The notes below the pieces were generated by a model, which was not told the origin of the DNA, searched no databases, and worked only from the letters and a program-made list of their open reading frames with translations. The position numbers and the translations under genes are program-made. DNA of 64,000 nt from Cytidiella melzeri (lineage: Eukaryota; Basidiomycota; Agaricomycetes; Polyporales; Irpicaceae). Shown here one piece after another: positions 9,751 to 19,886 of the stretch. The first letter of the stretch is position 1, and each line of letters opens with the position of its first letter. Location of the stretch: the NCBI GenBank assembly GCA_022592445.1, contig JABYQR010000268.1, positions 1-64,000 on the forward strand, read 5' to 3'.

Positions 9751-11478
9751 GAGCTGCTCGGTAAGGTAGGGATTTTCTTCATATATATCCCAATCCTTCT
9801 GCGGAAGTGGCATGGATGGAAACAATGATAAGGATTTCCCGTGGTTGAGAAGGATACATTCAAGCAGAAATAGACCAAAGTCATATGTATCATCTGCGGA
9901 GACATCCTCAATTCCACATTGTTGGAGACGCCGTCGTAAATCATCACAGAGATGTTCACGGAACTCAAGCCATAGTTGATCAGGCTGAGATGGCTCGCAC
10001 TGTTCAAGAATAATAGCAAACAGGCAACATAAACTTTGGCCGGTACGCATTGCAGAGGCTTCATGAAGACATTGTCGCCACTTGTCATCACTTTTGAGAA
10101 GCCCACGTGCCAGGCATGCATCGTAGAATGTGGGATGGATAATGTTATTGAATGTTTGCAGGTCATCCCAGGAAGTAGGGCCTTTGACAACTGAGAGAAG
10201 GGTGCAAAGATAGAAGCGTTCGCCAGCTGTGGGAGGAACAAGGTACATGCGACCAAGAGCAAAGTTCTTTTGTCGAAGACTCCACTGCTTTGTAGTTGAC
10301 TTCCAGACGAAATGCTGAGGGAATTGCTGATAGGTGCATTGGCGTGCAGCAGCGCCTATGGGTCCAGATGCTCGGTTGGCAGCAAAGAACTTGGTCAACA
10401 TGGTACGTTCGTGAGAGGCACGTTCCATCACCACTTCGAGCGGGTCGTCGGGATTGAACACCACCATGTGTTGTCCAGGCAAGTGCACCTGCAAGTGCAC
10501 CACATTTGGAACCTGCTTGTGGATAGGAAACTTAAAAAGCCGCCATATAGCCTCAGAGGCAGCAATATAGCGTCCTTCTCGGAATTCGTTGATTTCATCC
10601 TGCCTAGTGATCTCCATGGTTGCACGATCCGGGCCTTTATGAGTGTACTTCGTGATATACTTGGCAGCAGCAAAAGAAACAACGCACTCAACATTGATGT
10701 GGCAGTTGTACGTAGAGGACAGATACGGATTGTAAGGAACAATCCAGCAGTTGTCAAGCTCAACACCGCGGACGTTATACACCCGGCCATCATTTGGACG
10801 TGCATATAATGGGTATCCCTCCTGTGTCATGATTGTTTCTTCCTGGAAGGCCTTAGGAAAACCCTTTGTGCACTTGCCGTGATCCATGCAAGGAGTGTTA
10901 GGGTTAGCAGGCCCGCACGGACCATGCACCATGCACCGCTTGACAATTTCAAACAGCACAGGCTTGGTATTGGGGTCAGGCCAGCGTGAGCGAACGATGG
11001 AGTCAACATGTCCAGGTCGTGTGATGCGAGATGACGCCTCTAGTATGAGAAGGAGATGCATATGGGGAAGGCCGCACTTCTGAAATTCAAGTGTGTAGAC
11101 ATAGGCAACCGCGCGACCAAAGGTACCATTTTTGTATGGGTCTTGGATTATTGCATTCTTTTATAGCATGAAGACACGCGCAACCAAGTCTGGACGATCG
11201 GCAGCTGTCTGGCCAGGAAGTAATTTGTTGACAATTTCGGGCCAATTTGGATTGCAGGTGACGGTGATGAAGAGATCGAACTTGTAGTAATAGCATGCCA
11301 GTGCCATTGTGTCCTGAAAAAGCTGATGCATATAACAGGGACCACCAATATATGAGGATGGAAGGATTGTTCGCCGGCCAACTTGATGCAAATCAAGGTT
11401 GTCATCTGAATGTGCAACGGCGTCCTCGAGGCCACTATAGAGAGCAGCGCGAAGATCAGCCTGGTTGTTTTCTAGCCA
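9751..11478 (-). pseudogene. Helitron Rep-Hel: HUH endonuclease (Rep) domain
   Basis: Carries the Helitron Rep signature. The two-histidine motif GLPHMHLLL lies at about 11,056-11,067, and the catalytic tyrosine motif KYITKYTHKG at about 10,640-10,662. FITVTCNPNWPEI and FGRAVAYVYTLEFQKCG lie upstream. Rep nicks and rejoins single strands in rolling-circle transposition. The frame is continuous from 12,516 to 9,748 apart from three stop codons: TGA 11,479-11,481, TAA 11,161-11,163 and TGA 9,748-9,750. All three are consistent with one C-to-T change each (CGA, CAA, CGA). The protein is therefore inactive in this copy. Confidence 0.92.
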
Positions 11479-11481
11479 TCA

Positions 11482-12579
11482 AAGCCGGTTCTGATCTGTT
11501 GAGACCCAAACATTGCAAATGTATTGCTGAAAGAGCCTTCCACCTCGGTGAAGCAGTGCAAAGCCATCATTGCGTATATGGAGTTGATAGGAGTAAAATT
11601 GAACCTGAGTCATCTGTGTATGTGTTCTCTCAGACCCTTCAGTTGAACACAGGCGACGAGTATATGTCCATTCACGTGAGCCCCAAGGAAAGAGCAAGAC
11701 ATAGTGGAGTGGTGCGTAAGTGGGATGTGTGTCGTTTATGCGTTGCATCAGCCCCGAACAACAACGTAGAATAATGTTGCGAGAGTCGACAACTTGGTTT
11801 TTGTCACCACAAACGATGACAGCCACCTCATCTGTTGTTGGCAGATTATACCAACGTTGATCATAGATGGGGTCAGCTATAAGCCAAACGGAAATGTCTT
11901 CCACATCATGATCTTCAAGGACCTGAAGAGCGTGCTGATAAACACGCGTGTAACGGTGAGACTCGAATAAAATGTTCTGAAGTAGCTCCATAGTATCCCG
12001 CCGGAGGTTACAATTCCGGCCCATGCGCTCGTCGAGAGCCTCTCGTGAATCGTAGAAGATAAGTTGAGCATACGTAGGCCGACGTCCTTCAAGTGAAAGA
12101 AGACTGCCTGTTTGATGATAGAGTTGATAGCCCATCTTCCAGATCCACGGTCCGCGTCCACCAGTATTGATGTTCTGCATATTGACGTTGAATGATGTAA
12201 ACACAAGCGCAGCATTGTATTGACAAATGTGCTCGCGGAAATCCATGGATTGGGGGTCGGTGCCAGTAAATAGTGCGCGAAGACAATGAGGAGGCTCTTC
12301 AATGGACGGCAGCTGGACCTGATTATGATGACAACATCGCCCAAACTCAGGATGAGTTTTACTGCTTGCCTGTATTCTTTTGTCCATCCAATGCTTTGCG
12401 CCACAGTGCAAACACAGAACATCCATACGCCCGAGGGAAAAGGATGTGACAGGCTCTGAGTATGGACGGCGACCTGCAGGTAGTGTAGCAGAGTGGCGGT
12501 GCCGTGATGCAGACAATTGTCGTTGAACGTTGTGTTCCGTGCAAACAATGAGTGCGCATATACACTATGATGCTGTCTG
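11482..12579 (-). pseudogene. Helitron Rep-Hel: N-terminal region (Helitron_like_N)
   Basis: About 345 codons in frame with Rep. Typical N-terminal Helitron features are LGRMDVLCLHCGAKHWMD (a zinc-binding CxxC), FGRCCHHNQVQLP, REHICQYNAALVFTS, EALDERMGRN-LRRDTM, YNLPTTDEVAVIVCGD and PLHYVLLFPWGSREWTY. The frame is open upstream to about 12,579, where a TAG occurs. The true start probably lies in an upstream exon. The segment ends at the TGA at 11,479, in front of WLENNQADLRAALYSGLEDA. Confidence 0.88.
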
Positions 12580-13332
12580 TTCCCTACCGTGTGGGATTCG
12601 ACGGACAGTGTTGGCTCTTAATGCAGGTGCAGGTGAGGAGCTGCCCCCAATACCAACGTCGGCTGACTCACCGCGCTGAGAAGCTAACTTGCTGGAGCGT
12701 ATCACTCTTCAACCATTGCCCTGGGGATCTTGCGTAGCCGGTGGTGTTAATGGTTGTTGTGCGTTCGCCCTGTGAGTAGACAATAGTTGGAGTGAGGTGG
12801 GTTGGTGAGATGCTGTGTCCCGCGAATCTGAAGCCTCAGCTGTTTGCTGTCTTTGCTCTCACTCTCAACGCCGCCGCTCTTGCTGAGCAATCTGTCGCCT
12901 CGGTAGAGGCTGCGACTGTGGAGATGTGGGAAGCAGCTGCTTGTCTGACTGAAGATGGTTGTTGTTCTCCTGAGCTTGTCGCCGTCTTTCATCCTGTCTC
13001 CGAAGGCGCTGAGCAACTTGTCGAGAATTTGGGGGGCGGTCATCAGCATCAACCTGGGAAGACACCCTGTGATGTGACACAGTAGCCACAAATGGATCTG
13101 AAAGCCGTAATTACAACGGCGAACTGTGTTTTACTCAAAATACAGATGTACCATTTGAATTGATCACTGTTCCGTGAGGTGCTAAGCAGGAAGGAGCCAG
13201 CATGAACGGTACCGGCAGATCAAGTCCGTGTGGACAGCAAGGAGTTCGCCGACGCTGAGGACTTGTCACTGACAAACGACGCCGAGCGCAAATAACACGT
13301 CGTTGAGATTCTGGAGATCCATAGGTGTAACT
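12580..13332 (-). other. Helitron 5' region, probable N-terminal exon(s)
   Basis: Minus strand 12,865-13,089 is open and encodes an Arg/Gln-rich stretch (RLRRQDERRRQAQENNN) like the low-complexity amino ends of Helitron proteins. A second open frame (13,135-13,338) is read up to the solo LTR. No domain is recognisable and I could not place exon borders. The Helitron 5' TC terminus was not identified. Confidence 0.35.
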
Positions 13333-13847
13333 TGACATGGATAGTCCAACAGAGACCGGATTTTTCCAACATTGTCACAAGTTTACAGCCTTAAGCGCCT
13401 ATCAAGAGCACCTATTTTCTGGCTAGGAGTGTTACCAGACCTAACCCTAACCCGGGTCACGTGACATCCTGCCTTATTTATCAATAGTCCAGACCCAAAC
13501 CCTAGACTCAGTCTGGAGCGGTTCCAGATCAACCTAGGCTATTGTTCTATTGTTTCTCTTCCATTGATAGGGATTCCCCAGGGATTCCCCCAGATCTATT
13601 GTCTTTTGACTATTGTCTTCTATCTATTGTTAGGGATTCCCCAGGGATTCCCCCAGTTTCTATTGTTCTATTGTTCCTATTCTATTGTTCTATTGTTCTA
13701 GCTCTATTGTTCTACGTACCCTGGTCCTTGACAGTTACTCAGGTCCTTGACAGTTACCCTGGTCCCTTATTGTTCTATTGTTACTCCAGCCCCACAGTTA
13801 CTCCAGTCCCTAGTGTGGGAACGTGTGCACAGACCACCCAGCCACAG

Positions 13848-13891
13848 TATATATAGTAGACCTTACCCTTCCTAGCTCTGCATCTTGACCT
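13848..13891 (+). promoter_or_regulatory. LTR-A core promoter and predicted mRNA 5' end
   Basis: TATATATA at 13,848-13,855; 34 nt from its first base begins ATCTTGACCT (13,882-13,891). The complement of that sequence is found just inside the Gyp-A1 5' LTR (62,803-62,812). By analogy with Tf1 the mRNA would start near 13,882. Confidence 0.6.
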
Positions 13892-13912
13892 CTCTGTCAT
13901 TTGCACTGCTAG

Positions 13913-13972
13913 GTGAGTTACTGCATGTAACTTAGTATCATACCATATTAACTCTGTCATTTGCACTGCTAG
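13913..13972 (+). other. Putative intron in LTR-A (60 nt)
   Basis: GTGAGT donor, a TTAAC branch-like box, and a TGCTAG acceptor. The 21-nt sequence just before the donor (13,892-13,912) is repeated exactly at the acceptor end (13,952-13,972). An ATG inside this segment would be removed by splicing. The same layout is present in all five LTR-A copies. Confidence 0.45.
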
Positions 13973-14115
13973 TATCCGGCCTCTGTGCCTGATTGCCTGC
14001 TTATCATTGACTTTGACCTTGTTGTCATCGTTGGAGATCCCTTTCCTTTTCCACCCCACATGTACTCCACCCCTTGTTTAGGGTTTATCAGTCTACCAGC
14101 AGTCGCTCCGCGACA

Positions 14116-15514
14116 TAACTCTGGCAAAATATGTAATTGCTCAGCCAAATGTGCGAGTTATTGAGCACCAATGTGTCATACGGCGTACCTCATTCAATAC
14201 GGCTGTGGTACGGCCGTGATGACTTGCACTTGGGTGATCATCGAGACCGTGCTCCTGATTGTTGCTACCTGGTGGGCTCGGAGGATGGCCAGTAATACCG
14301 GTGGCCATTTGGTATGTCTATGACAGTTGTGTAGTGAGCAGTAGACCTTGCACATACATAGCCTTTGCTTGCGCACCTGTAACTGTGAGAGTCCTACCCA
14401 CAAACTACAGTATGTCAACTCGGAGTTGTGCAACACAAGTGCTGTTCTATAATAATGAGTTTGAGAAGAAATAAGAACTTTGCGCACCATGTACACATTC
14501 CCTGAAGCGGCGGCGTATACAATGTACCAATCACCGGACACTCCATTAGGTTGCCAGCGGTGTAAACTGTGTAAGTCGCACCAACGATGCATAGCCAACG
14601 TCGAATCATGGAGAACACGGATAGTGAAACACTCTGAAGTGAACTGTGTATTCATGAGTACCAAAGTATATGTACAACATGCAGGCGGCAAAAGAAGAGC
14701 ACATTAAGCAGGGCGGTGAGCGGGAAGCTTTTAGGTAGTGAGAACATGGTCGTGGAAGAAGTTGGGGGTGCGCGGCCAACAGATTACGCATCAGCGCTGG
14801 TCTCCTTATTCAGATAGAGCGGCTGTTGCTGTGACGCAGGTAGCGTCCACAAACCGGTGAATCAGTAGTTTGTGCTTTTTTCCTACGTCATAGCGCTTGT
14901 CACTGTGTCACGTGGGCTGTGATGCAGCCAATCAGAACGCATTTTTATGGTGGCGCGTTTATGTGGCGGTGGGGCTCACGCGTTCGACCGTGTTTTGATT
15001 TATTAAAAGAGGATACCATGTTGTTATTTTAGGTTTTCCCGCTTTTTTGTTTGTATCCGCTTGTTCCCGCCGCCCGCCTTTCCGTCATTCCGCACGGATT
15101 ACTCACTTTGACATTCCCGTTTTGACCTATCCATTTCTCTAAAACATTATAAAAACCCTGTATTTTTGTAGCTGTCTAATAACATTGTGTTCATCCCTTC
15201 GAGCCCCCTTCCCGTGTGCGCATCAAAACCCTGCGAAAAACAACATACCATTACATACCAATAAATACCAATACTAACCAATACCAATACTATTAAATAC
15301 ATTATTATTCAATACAGATCACGTGATATTGGTATTCAATGGTAATCATTAAATACAGACCAGTTGGAATATTTAATGGTATTTGCTAAGCACTCATAAC
15401 ATCTGGTCTGTTTTGCCCTTCCAATGTCACATGTCGTAATCTATGGGTGTTTGCGATAAGATAACGGTGAGAACTTGAATCTGTCACCTTGATGCATTGG
15501 CATCTTCCTCTTAG
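14116..15514. other. 1.4-kb stretch with no supported gene
   Basis: Frames at 14,194-14,691 (minus) and 14,259-14,474 (plus) lack any recognisable domain and overlap each other antisense. The right part becomes AT-rich. It may be host intergenic DNA or part of the Helitron upstream of the solo LTR. Confidence 0.5.
15240..15385. repeat. AT-rich CCAATA-type repeat with ATCACGTGAT palindrome
   Basis: Repeated ATACCAATA-type units, then the perfect palindrome ATCACGTGAT, then inverted counterparts (ATATTGGTATT, AATGGTA). It can fold as an imperfect hairpin and might be a degraded MITE or terminal region; no duplication was found. Confidence 0.45.
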
Positions 15515-15579
15515 TGTAACAGTCATGCTACACTCACTAGATAAGTTGGTTAACTTGAGGGGGTTGTGGTGAGATAGAG
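15515..15579 (-). repeat. LTR-B copy 1, left part
   Basis: Plus strand starts TGTAACAG and reaches GAGATAGAG, where Cop-E1 is inserted (TAGAG duplicated). The LTR resumes at 29,934. Outer flanks (CTTAG and ATTCC) do not match, so the insertion site of this LTR has been altered. Confidence 0.8.
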
Positions 15580-15750
15580 TTTTAAGAAGGTATCAGTGGA
15601 GCTTAGAGCATTGAGAGAGAAGACTGAGGTGGTGGTCACAGAGAGAGTTGGGGATCAAAAACAATAGCTGTGCATTGATCAAAGTAAGTCTTCTATACAG
15701 TAACTACGGCGCTAAGCGCGCGCTAAGTACGAAGACAGAATAGTGAAACA
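15580..15750 (-). repeat. Cop-E1 3' LTR
   Basis: 171 bp, about 95% like 29,758-29,928 by eye. It is preceded on the minus strand by the purine tract TTGAAGGGGAG. Confidence 0.9.
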
Positions 15751-15757
15751 CTCCCCT

Positions 15758-17275
15758 TCAAGCCTGAACATGAAGTAGTTCATTGAAGTGCTTGAGTTTT
15801 TCCAGAGGTAGTGCTTTAGTAAGAGTATCAGCACATTGATTGGCAGAAGGTACGTGGTGCACAGTGATGTACCCGTTAGTTACACGATCGCTGATGAAGT
15901 TCTTGCGAATGTTGAAGTGTTTAGTATGTTGAGAGTGTTGTTCCTCGGGGGAACGAACAATTGCAAGAGTTGACGCACTGTCAGTGTATAGTTTGACAGG
16001 GTCCATAGTGCAGTTAAGTATTTCATCTATGAGGCTCTTCAAATAGATGGCCTCTGGACGCATGAGCAAGTGCGTACAGTTTGGCTTCGGTGACCAATAA
16101 AGTTACAAGTGGACCGCGCTTACTTGACCAAGAGATAAGCAAGTCGTTGTATGTGAAAGTGTAGCCCATTATTGGTTTATTGTCGTACGTAATCATACCA
16201 TCAGAGTCAGCATAACCCACGAGTGAAGTAGAAGTAGGGTTGGCTTGGTTTCCTAGGACAAGCCAGTAGTCGCACGTTCTCTTGAGGTAAAGGTAACACT
16301 GTTTAGCTGCAGTGTAGTGTTCCTTAGCAGGGTCAGATAAGTATCGTGCTAGTTGACCAGTGCAATAAGCAATGTCTGGCTGAGTACTGTCAGCAACGTA
16401 GCGTAAGCCCCCGACAAGAGACATGTAGTGTGTAATGGCTTCAGCGTCCTGACGTGGTTCGGTCACAGTACGTGGGGCTAAGTTGTGCTTGTGTACCATT
16501 GGTGTATGGCGTGAATGTTTGTGGTCAAAGTTGTATCGCTTAAGTATGTTCAGGATATAATCCCGTTGACGAAGCTTGATAATGCCTGCGGTTTTATCAT
16601 AAGCAACTTCCATGCCAAGCATCCAGTGGATAGTTCCACCGTTAGTAAGTTCGACATGTTGTCAGAGTGCAATCTCAAATTTTTCGGCAACAGTAGTAGT
16701 GATAGTGCTGAGAGTAATGTCATCGACATGGACAGCAAGTAGAAGTATAAGTTTATCACCTCAATAGAGGTAGAAGACTGCATTGTCAAATTCACAACGC
16801 TTCAGTCCAAGTGCAAAGAGTATGTCGCATAGTACTTTGTACCAACAATGTCTGGCTTGCTTAAGGCCGTGATGAGTCTTCCGAAGTTTTAGTACCCAGC
16901 CAGGTGGCAGGTTCGGAAGTAAGTCCCCAGGAGGAAGCCGAAGATAAAGGTCTTCATTGTCGTGGATGTTACCGTATGGGTATGCGGACTTGATATCGAG
17001 CTGAGTAACCTCGAAGTGTAGTGAAGCACGAGAGTAAGTACAAATCGTAATGAACTCATACGCGCAACGGATGCGAATAAGTTGTTTGAGTAGTAATCAA
17101 TACCCTCACGCTGGGAGTATCCTTGCGCGACAAGTCTTGACTTGAGTTTAGTGACTTTGCCATGTTTGTATTTTGTTTTGTAGACAAAGCGCGAACCAGT
17201 GATATTCGCATTTGGTGGCAGGATACAGTATTCCCAAGTGCCAAGTTGTTCGAGGGTATCAACCTCAGTTTTCAT
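15758..17275 (-). pseudogene. Cop-E1 Pol: RT and RNase H remnant
   Basis: Three frames together cover copia RT (SRFVYKTKYKHGKVTKLKSRLVAQGYSQ ... split around the first catalytic Asp) and RNase H (LVGYADSDGMITYDNKPIMGYTF). The DNA aligns along its length with Cop-E2 (43,592-45,110), which shows several substitutions, stops and indels here. It is non-functional. Confidence 0.85.
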
Positions 17276-18388
17276 TGACTTGAGCCAGTCGATCTTGACA
17301 GATGGTTAAGTACGTCTTTGTAAGTAACTGGATCACCGACGTCTTCAGCGTAGTATGCATTTGAATTCAGTCAAGTAGAAGGCAATGTTTGTATCGACTT
17401 CATCATAGTTTAAGCCTCGAGCTTTGCGCGAAGGCTTAGGCTCTCTAGTAGTACGCCTAGGACCAGAAGGGTCAGGCTTGTCAATGTGCATGGGTTCGAC
17501 ATGAGGATTCTCCTCAAGTTCTAGTTATTTTTTGAGAGTAGGTTTTCCAATATTTGGTTCTTTCTCCCCTTCAATTTGTGCCGTAGAGTCAACAAATTGC
17601 AAGTTTTGTTCGACGCCTACGCGTGTTCTGAAGTAAACGTAGTGGCCTTTGGAATATTCAGCAAAGCCTATCCAAACGGCGCGCTTGCCTTTTGGCACGT
17701 GTTTATTGGTTTGGTATTCGTCGTATACAATACACGGTTGACCAAACTTTTGAAGCACATCAAGGTTTGCTTCAGTACCATAGCATTTGAAGTAAGGAGT
17801 CTTATATTGAAGAGGAGCACAAGGAGTGCGATTATAGAGATAAACCGCATGAGGTGCAGCGTACCACCATAACCGGTTCGGTAAAGCAGCCGTATGCAGG
17901 TTTATACAAAACAAGTTCATAATAGTCTGGTGTGTGCGTTCAGCAACAACACTTTGTGCAGGAGTATCGTGCACAGTAAGCCGGTGTATAGTACCTTGTG
18001 ACTTCAAGTAGTTTGTCATATTTGCACCAGTGAATACGCCATTGTTGTCAGATTGAAGGATCTTAACGCAAATATTGTATTGCGTAAGAAGCTCAGTAGA
18101 GAAGATAACTCATTGAGTGAAGGCATCATCTTTTGGTTTTAATGGCGCAAGTGTTAACAATTGAGTTGAGTCGTCTACAATAGTCAACCAGTACAGATAA
18201 TGACCAGTAATCAACGCAGTGGGTAGTGGCCCAAAGATGTCGATATGAAAGTGATCACCGAAGGAAGTAGCCAACGGCAAAGTACGAGTTTTGGGGACAG
18301 GAGTACGATGAATATTATTCAAGATACAGTCCTCGCATGGAGTTTCTGTGCGGTCAGTGATATGAGTAGTAATGATAAGCTTAAACAT
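17276..18388 (-). pseudogene. Cop-E1 Pol: integrase remnant
   Basis: Fragments carry HIDIFGPLPTA (first catalytic Asp intact here, unlike Cop-E2), a degraded second Asp region, and AERTHQTIMN around the Glu. The frame at 17,525-18,019 is interrupted from its upstream neighbour by stops. The sequence is colinear with Cop-E2. Confidence 0.8.
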
Positions 18389-19107
18389 TTCAAGTAGTTT
18401 ATTTTCTGGAAATAACTGATGTGACCGAGTTTTTTATGAAGTTCAAGCATTGTTATACCAGACTTATGCACGCTTGCTAAAGAAGTCACGCGAGTAGAGT
18501 TAAGAGAATATAAATTGTTTGATTTTCGTATCACAGCTACACAAGACATGTTCGAGTCATATATAGTACAAGTATTTGAGAAGAAAGTGAAGCAATAGTC
18601 AGGGTCCAATTCTGAAACACTGATAAGTGTGAAGGGTAGTTGTGAGCTGTAGTAGACATTCTTTAGCATGAGTTGATTATGCATACCATTTTCCTGTTCA
18701 ACCTCGAGTACCATGTCGCCGGCAAGTCCAAGGCTTATTTGTTCTGAGTTGGCAACAGTAAGTAAAATAGTTGGTACAGAGTGAACGTTGAAAAGTAAGT
18801 CACGATATGGTGTACAGTGTATAGTAGCACCAGTATCGATGACATGAACGCACTTGTCAGACAACGAAGTCGCGAATATAGAAGAAATGGTACGAGTACT
18901 TACGTGCATTGTTACGTCCGAGTTGGACAGAGACTTAACCCACGCGCTAGGATGAGGGTGCTTGAGGACCTCATCGTCTGAGTCAGCAGCGGCAGTGACG
19001 TTGACCATGAGGCCAGTAGCAGTGGAAGAGCCTGCAGCGGCAGACTCTTTCTTCTTGCCTTGAGCGGCAACGGCAGCGGATTTGCGAGTGATGCCCTTCT
19101 TTCTCAT
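18319..19107 (-). pseudogene. Cop-E1 Pol: protease and pre-integrase remnant
   Basis: Contains the retropepsin motif VIDTGATIHCTPYRDL and LHKKLGHISY of the GAG-pre-integrase region. It is separated from gag by a TGA where Cop-E2 has a Trp codon, a G-to-A change. Confidence 0.82.
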
Positions 19108-19814
19108 TGCAGCTTTGGACTTTTCAGTTCAGAGCAGAGGGCAAGTCGGTGTCATGTGGCCAGACTGACCACAGTTGAAGCATTTGCCCTGACCAGAAGT
19201 GGAGGGCTTGCTCGACAAGTAGGGAGCTGCGGCCGCACAAGCAGTAGTGGTGATTTTGGTTGAGCGTTCAACCGCGGCCTTGCCCTTGGCGTGCGAAGCC
19301 AAAGGAGCATGAGCTTTGTCCTTTGGGACAAAAGTGGTAGGCCTCTTAGACTCGGAAGTCTTTGGGGGGTGCGTGAGTTGCCAGTTGGTGAACTTGCGAC
19401 GAAGCTCAGCGATGAGCGCGTTAGGCCTGTAGCGGAATTTCTCTCCAGCCGAAGCGGAAGAACGCATGCCAACCTCATAGTTCTGGCGCGTAGCAGCGTA
19501 GGCAGGAGGAATAATCCCGACAATGGCAGCGTAGAAGATGTGATTGGGAATGTCAACGCCAGCAGCGATAAGCTTGCTGCAGATGTTGGTGGCATCATCA
19601 AGCAGCTTGTCCATCTCATAGATTGGACAACAAAGGTGGAACAGCTGGTAAATCTTGTTTGTGTCAGACACAGTTGTCTTCGGATCGTAACGTTCACGCA
19701 GCTTATCCATGAGTACGTGGGGCTTGTACTTGTTTGGATAGTTGGCCATGACCGAGTCAGAGATATGACCAGTCAAGACATTGAAAACAACCCGCGTAAC
19801 CTCTTGAGGAACGG
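19108..19814 (-). pseudogene. Cop-E1 Gag, C-terminal part
   Basis: Copia gag (UBN2-type) from VPQEVTRVVFNVLTGH through LREKYD-like DKLRERYDPKTT to zinc knuckle CFNCGQSGHMTPTC (CX2CX4HX4C). The frame continues, once LTR-F is removed, into the gag part at 21,712 (HTLRGGLT joins VPQEVTR in frame). This shows what the same junction looks like without the 1-nt loss seen in Cop-E2. Confidence 0.85.
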
Positions 19815-19886
19815 TGAGACACTGAGTCACGCTTCAAACCCGCGTAACCTCTTGAGGAATGGTGAGACACTGAGTCACGCTTCAAA
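19791..19886. repeat. 48-bp tandem duplication at the Cop-E1 / LTR-F junction
   Basis: Two copies (19,791-19,838 and 19,839-19,886) of a unit made of Cop-E1 gag DNA plus the first bases of LTR-F, with one mismatch. The duplication therefore happened after LTR-F inserted. Confidence 0.9.

Larger units (their letters stand above)
13333..14115 (+). repeat. Solo LTR-A (Gyp-A family)
   Basis: 783 bp, ends TGACATGG ... CGCGACA, flanked by a perfect 5-bp duplication TAACT (13,328-13,332 and 14,116-14,120), so it is a solo LTR left by LTR-LTR recombination. Inside are telomere-like CCCTAA units, a GTCACGTGAC palindrome (13,456-13,465), CTATTGTT-rich low-complexity DNA, short tandem repeats (GGTCCTTGACAGTTAC), a TATA box (13,848-13,855) and a putative 60-nt intron. 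Other copies are at 51,219, 53,203, 57,979 and 62,815. Confidence 0.95.

Noticed and set aside
13540..13730. CTATTGTT-rich stretch as a CRISPR-like or regulatory array
   Set aside because: Irregular low-complexity DNA inside LTR-A, present in every copy, with no unique spacers.
14194..14691. 165-codon minus-strand ORF
   Set aside because: No recognisable domain, Cys/His scattered, overlapped by antisense frames, no second copy to compare.
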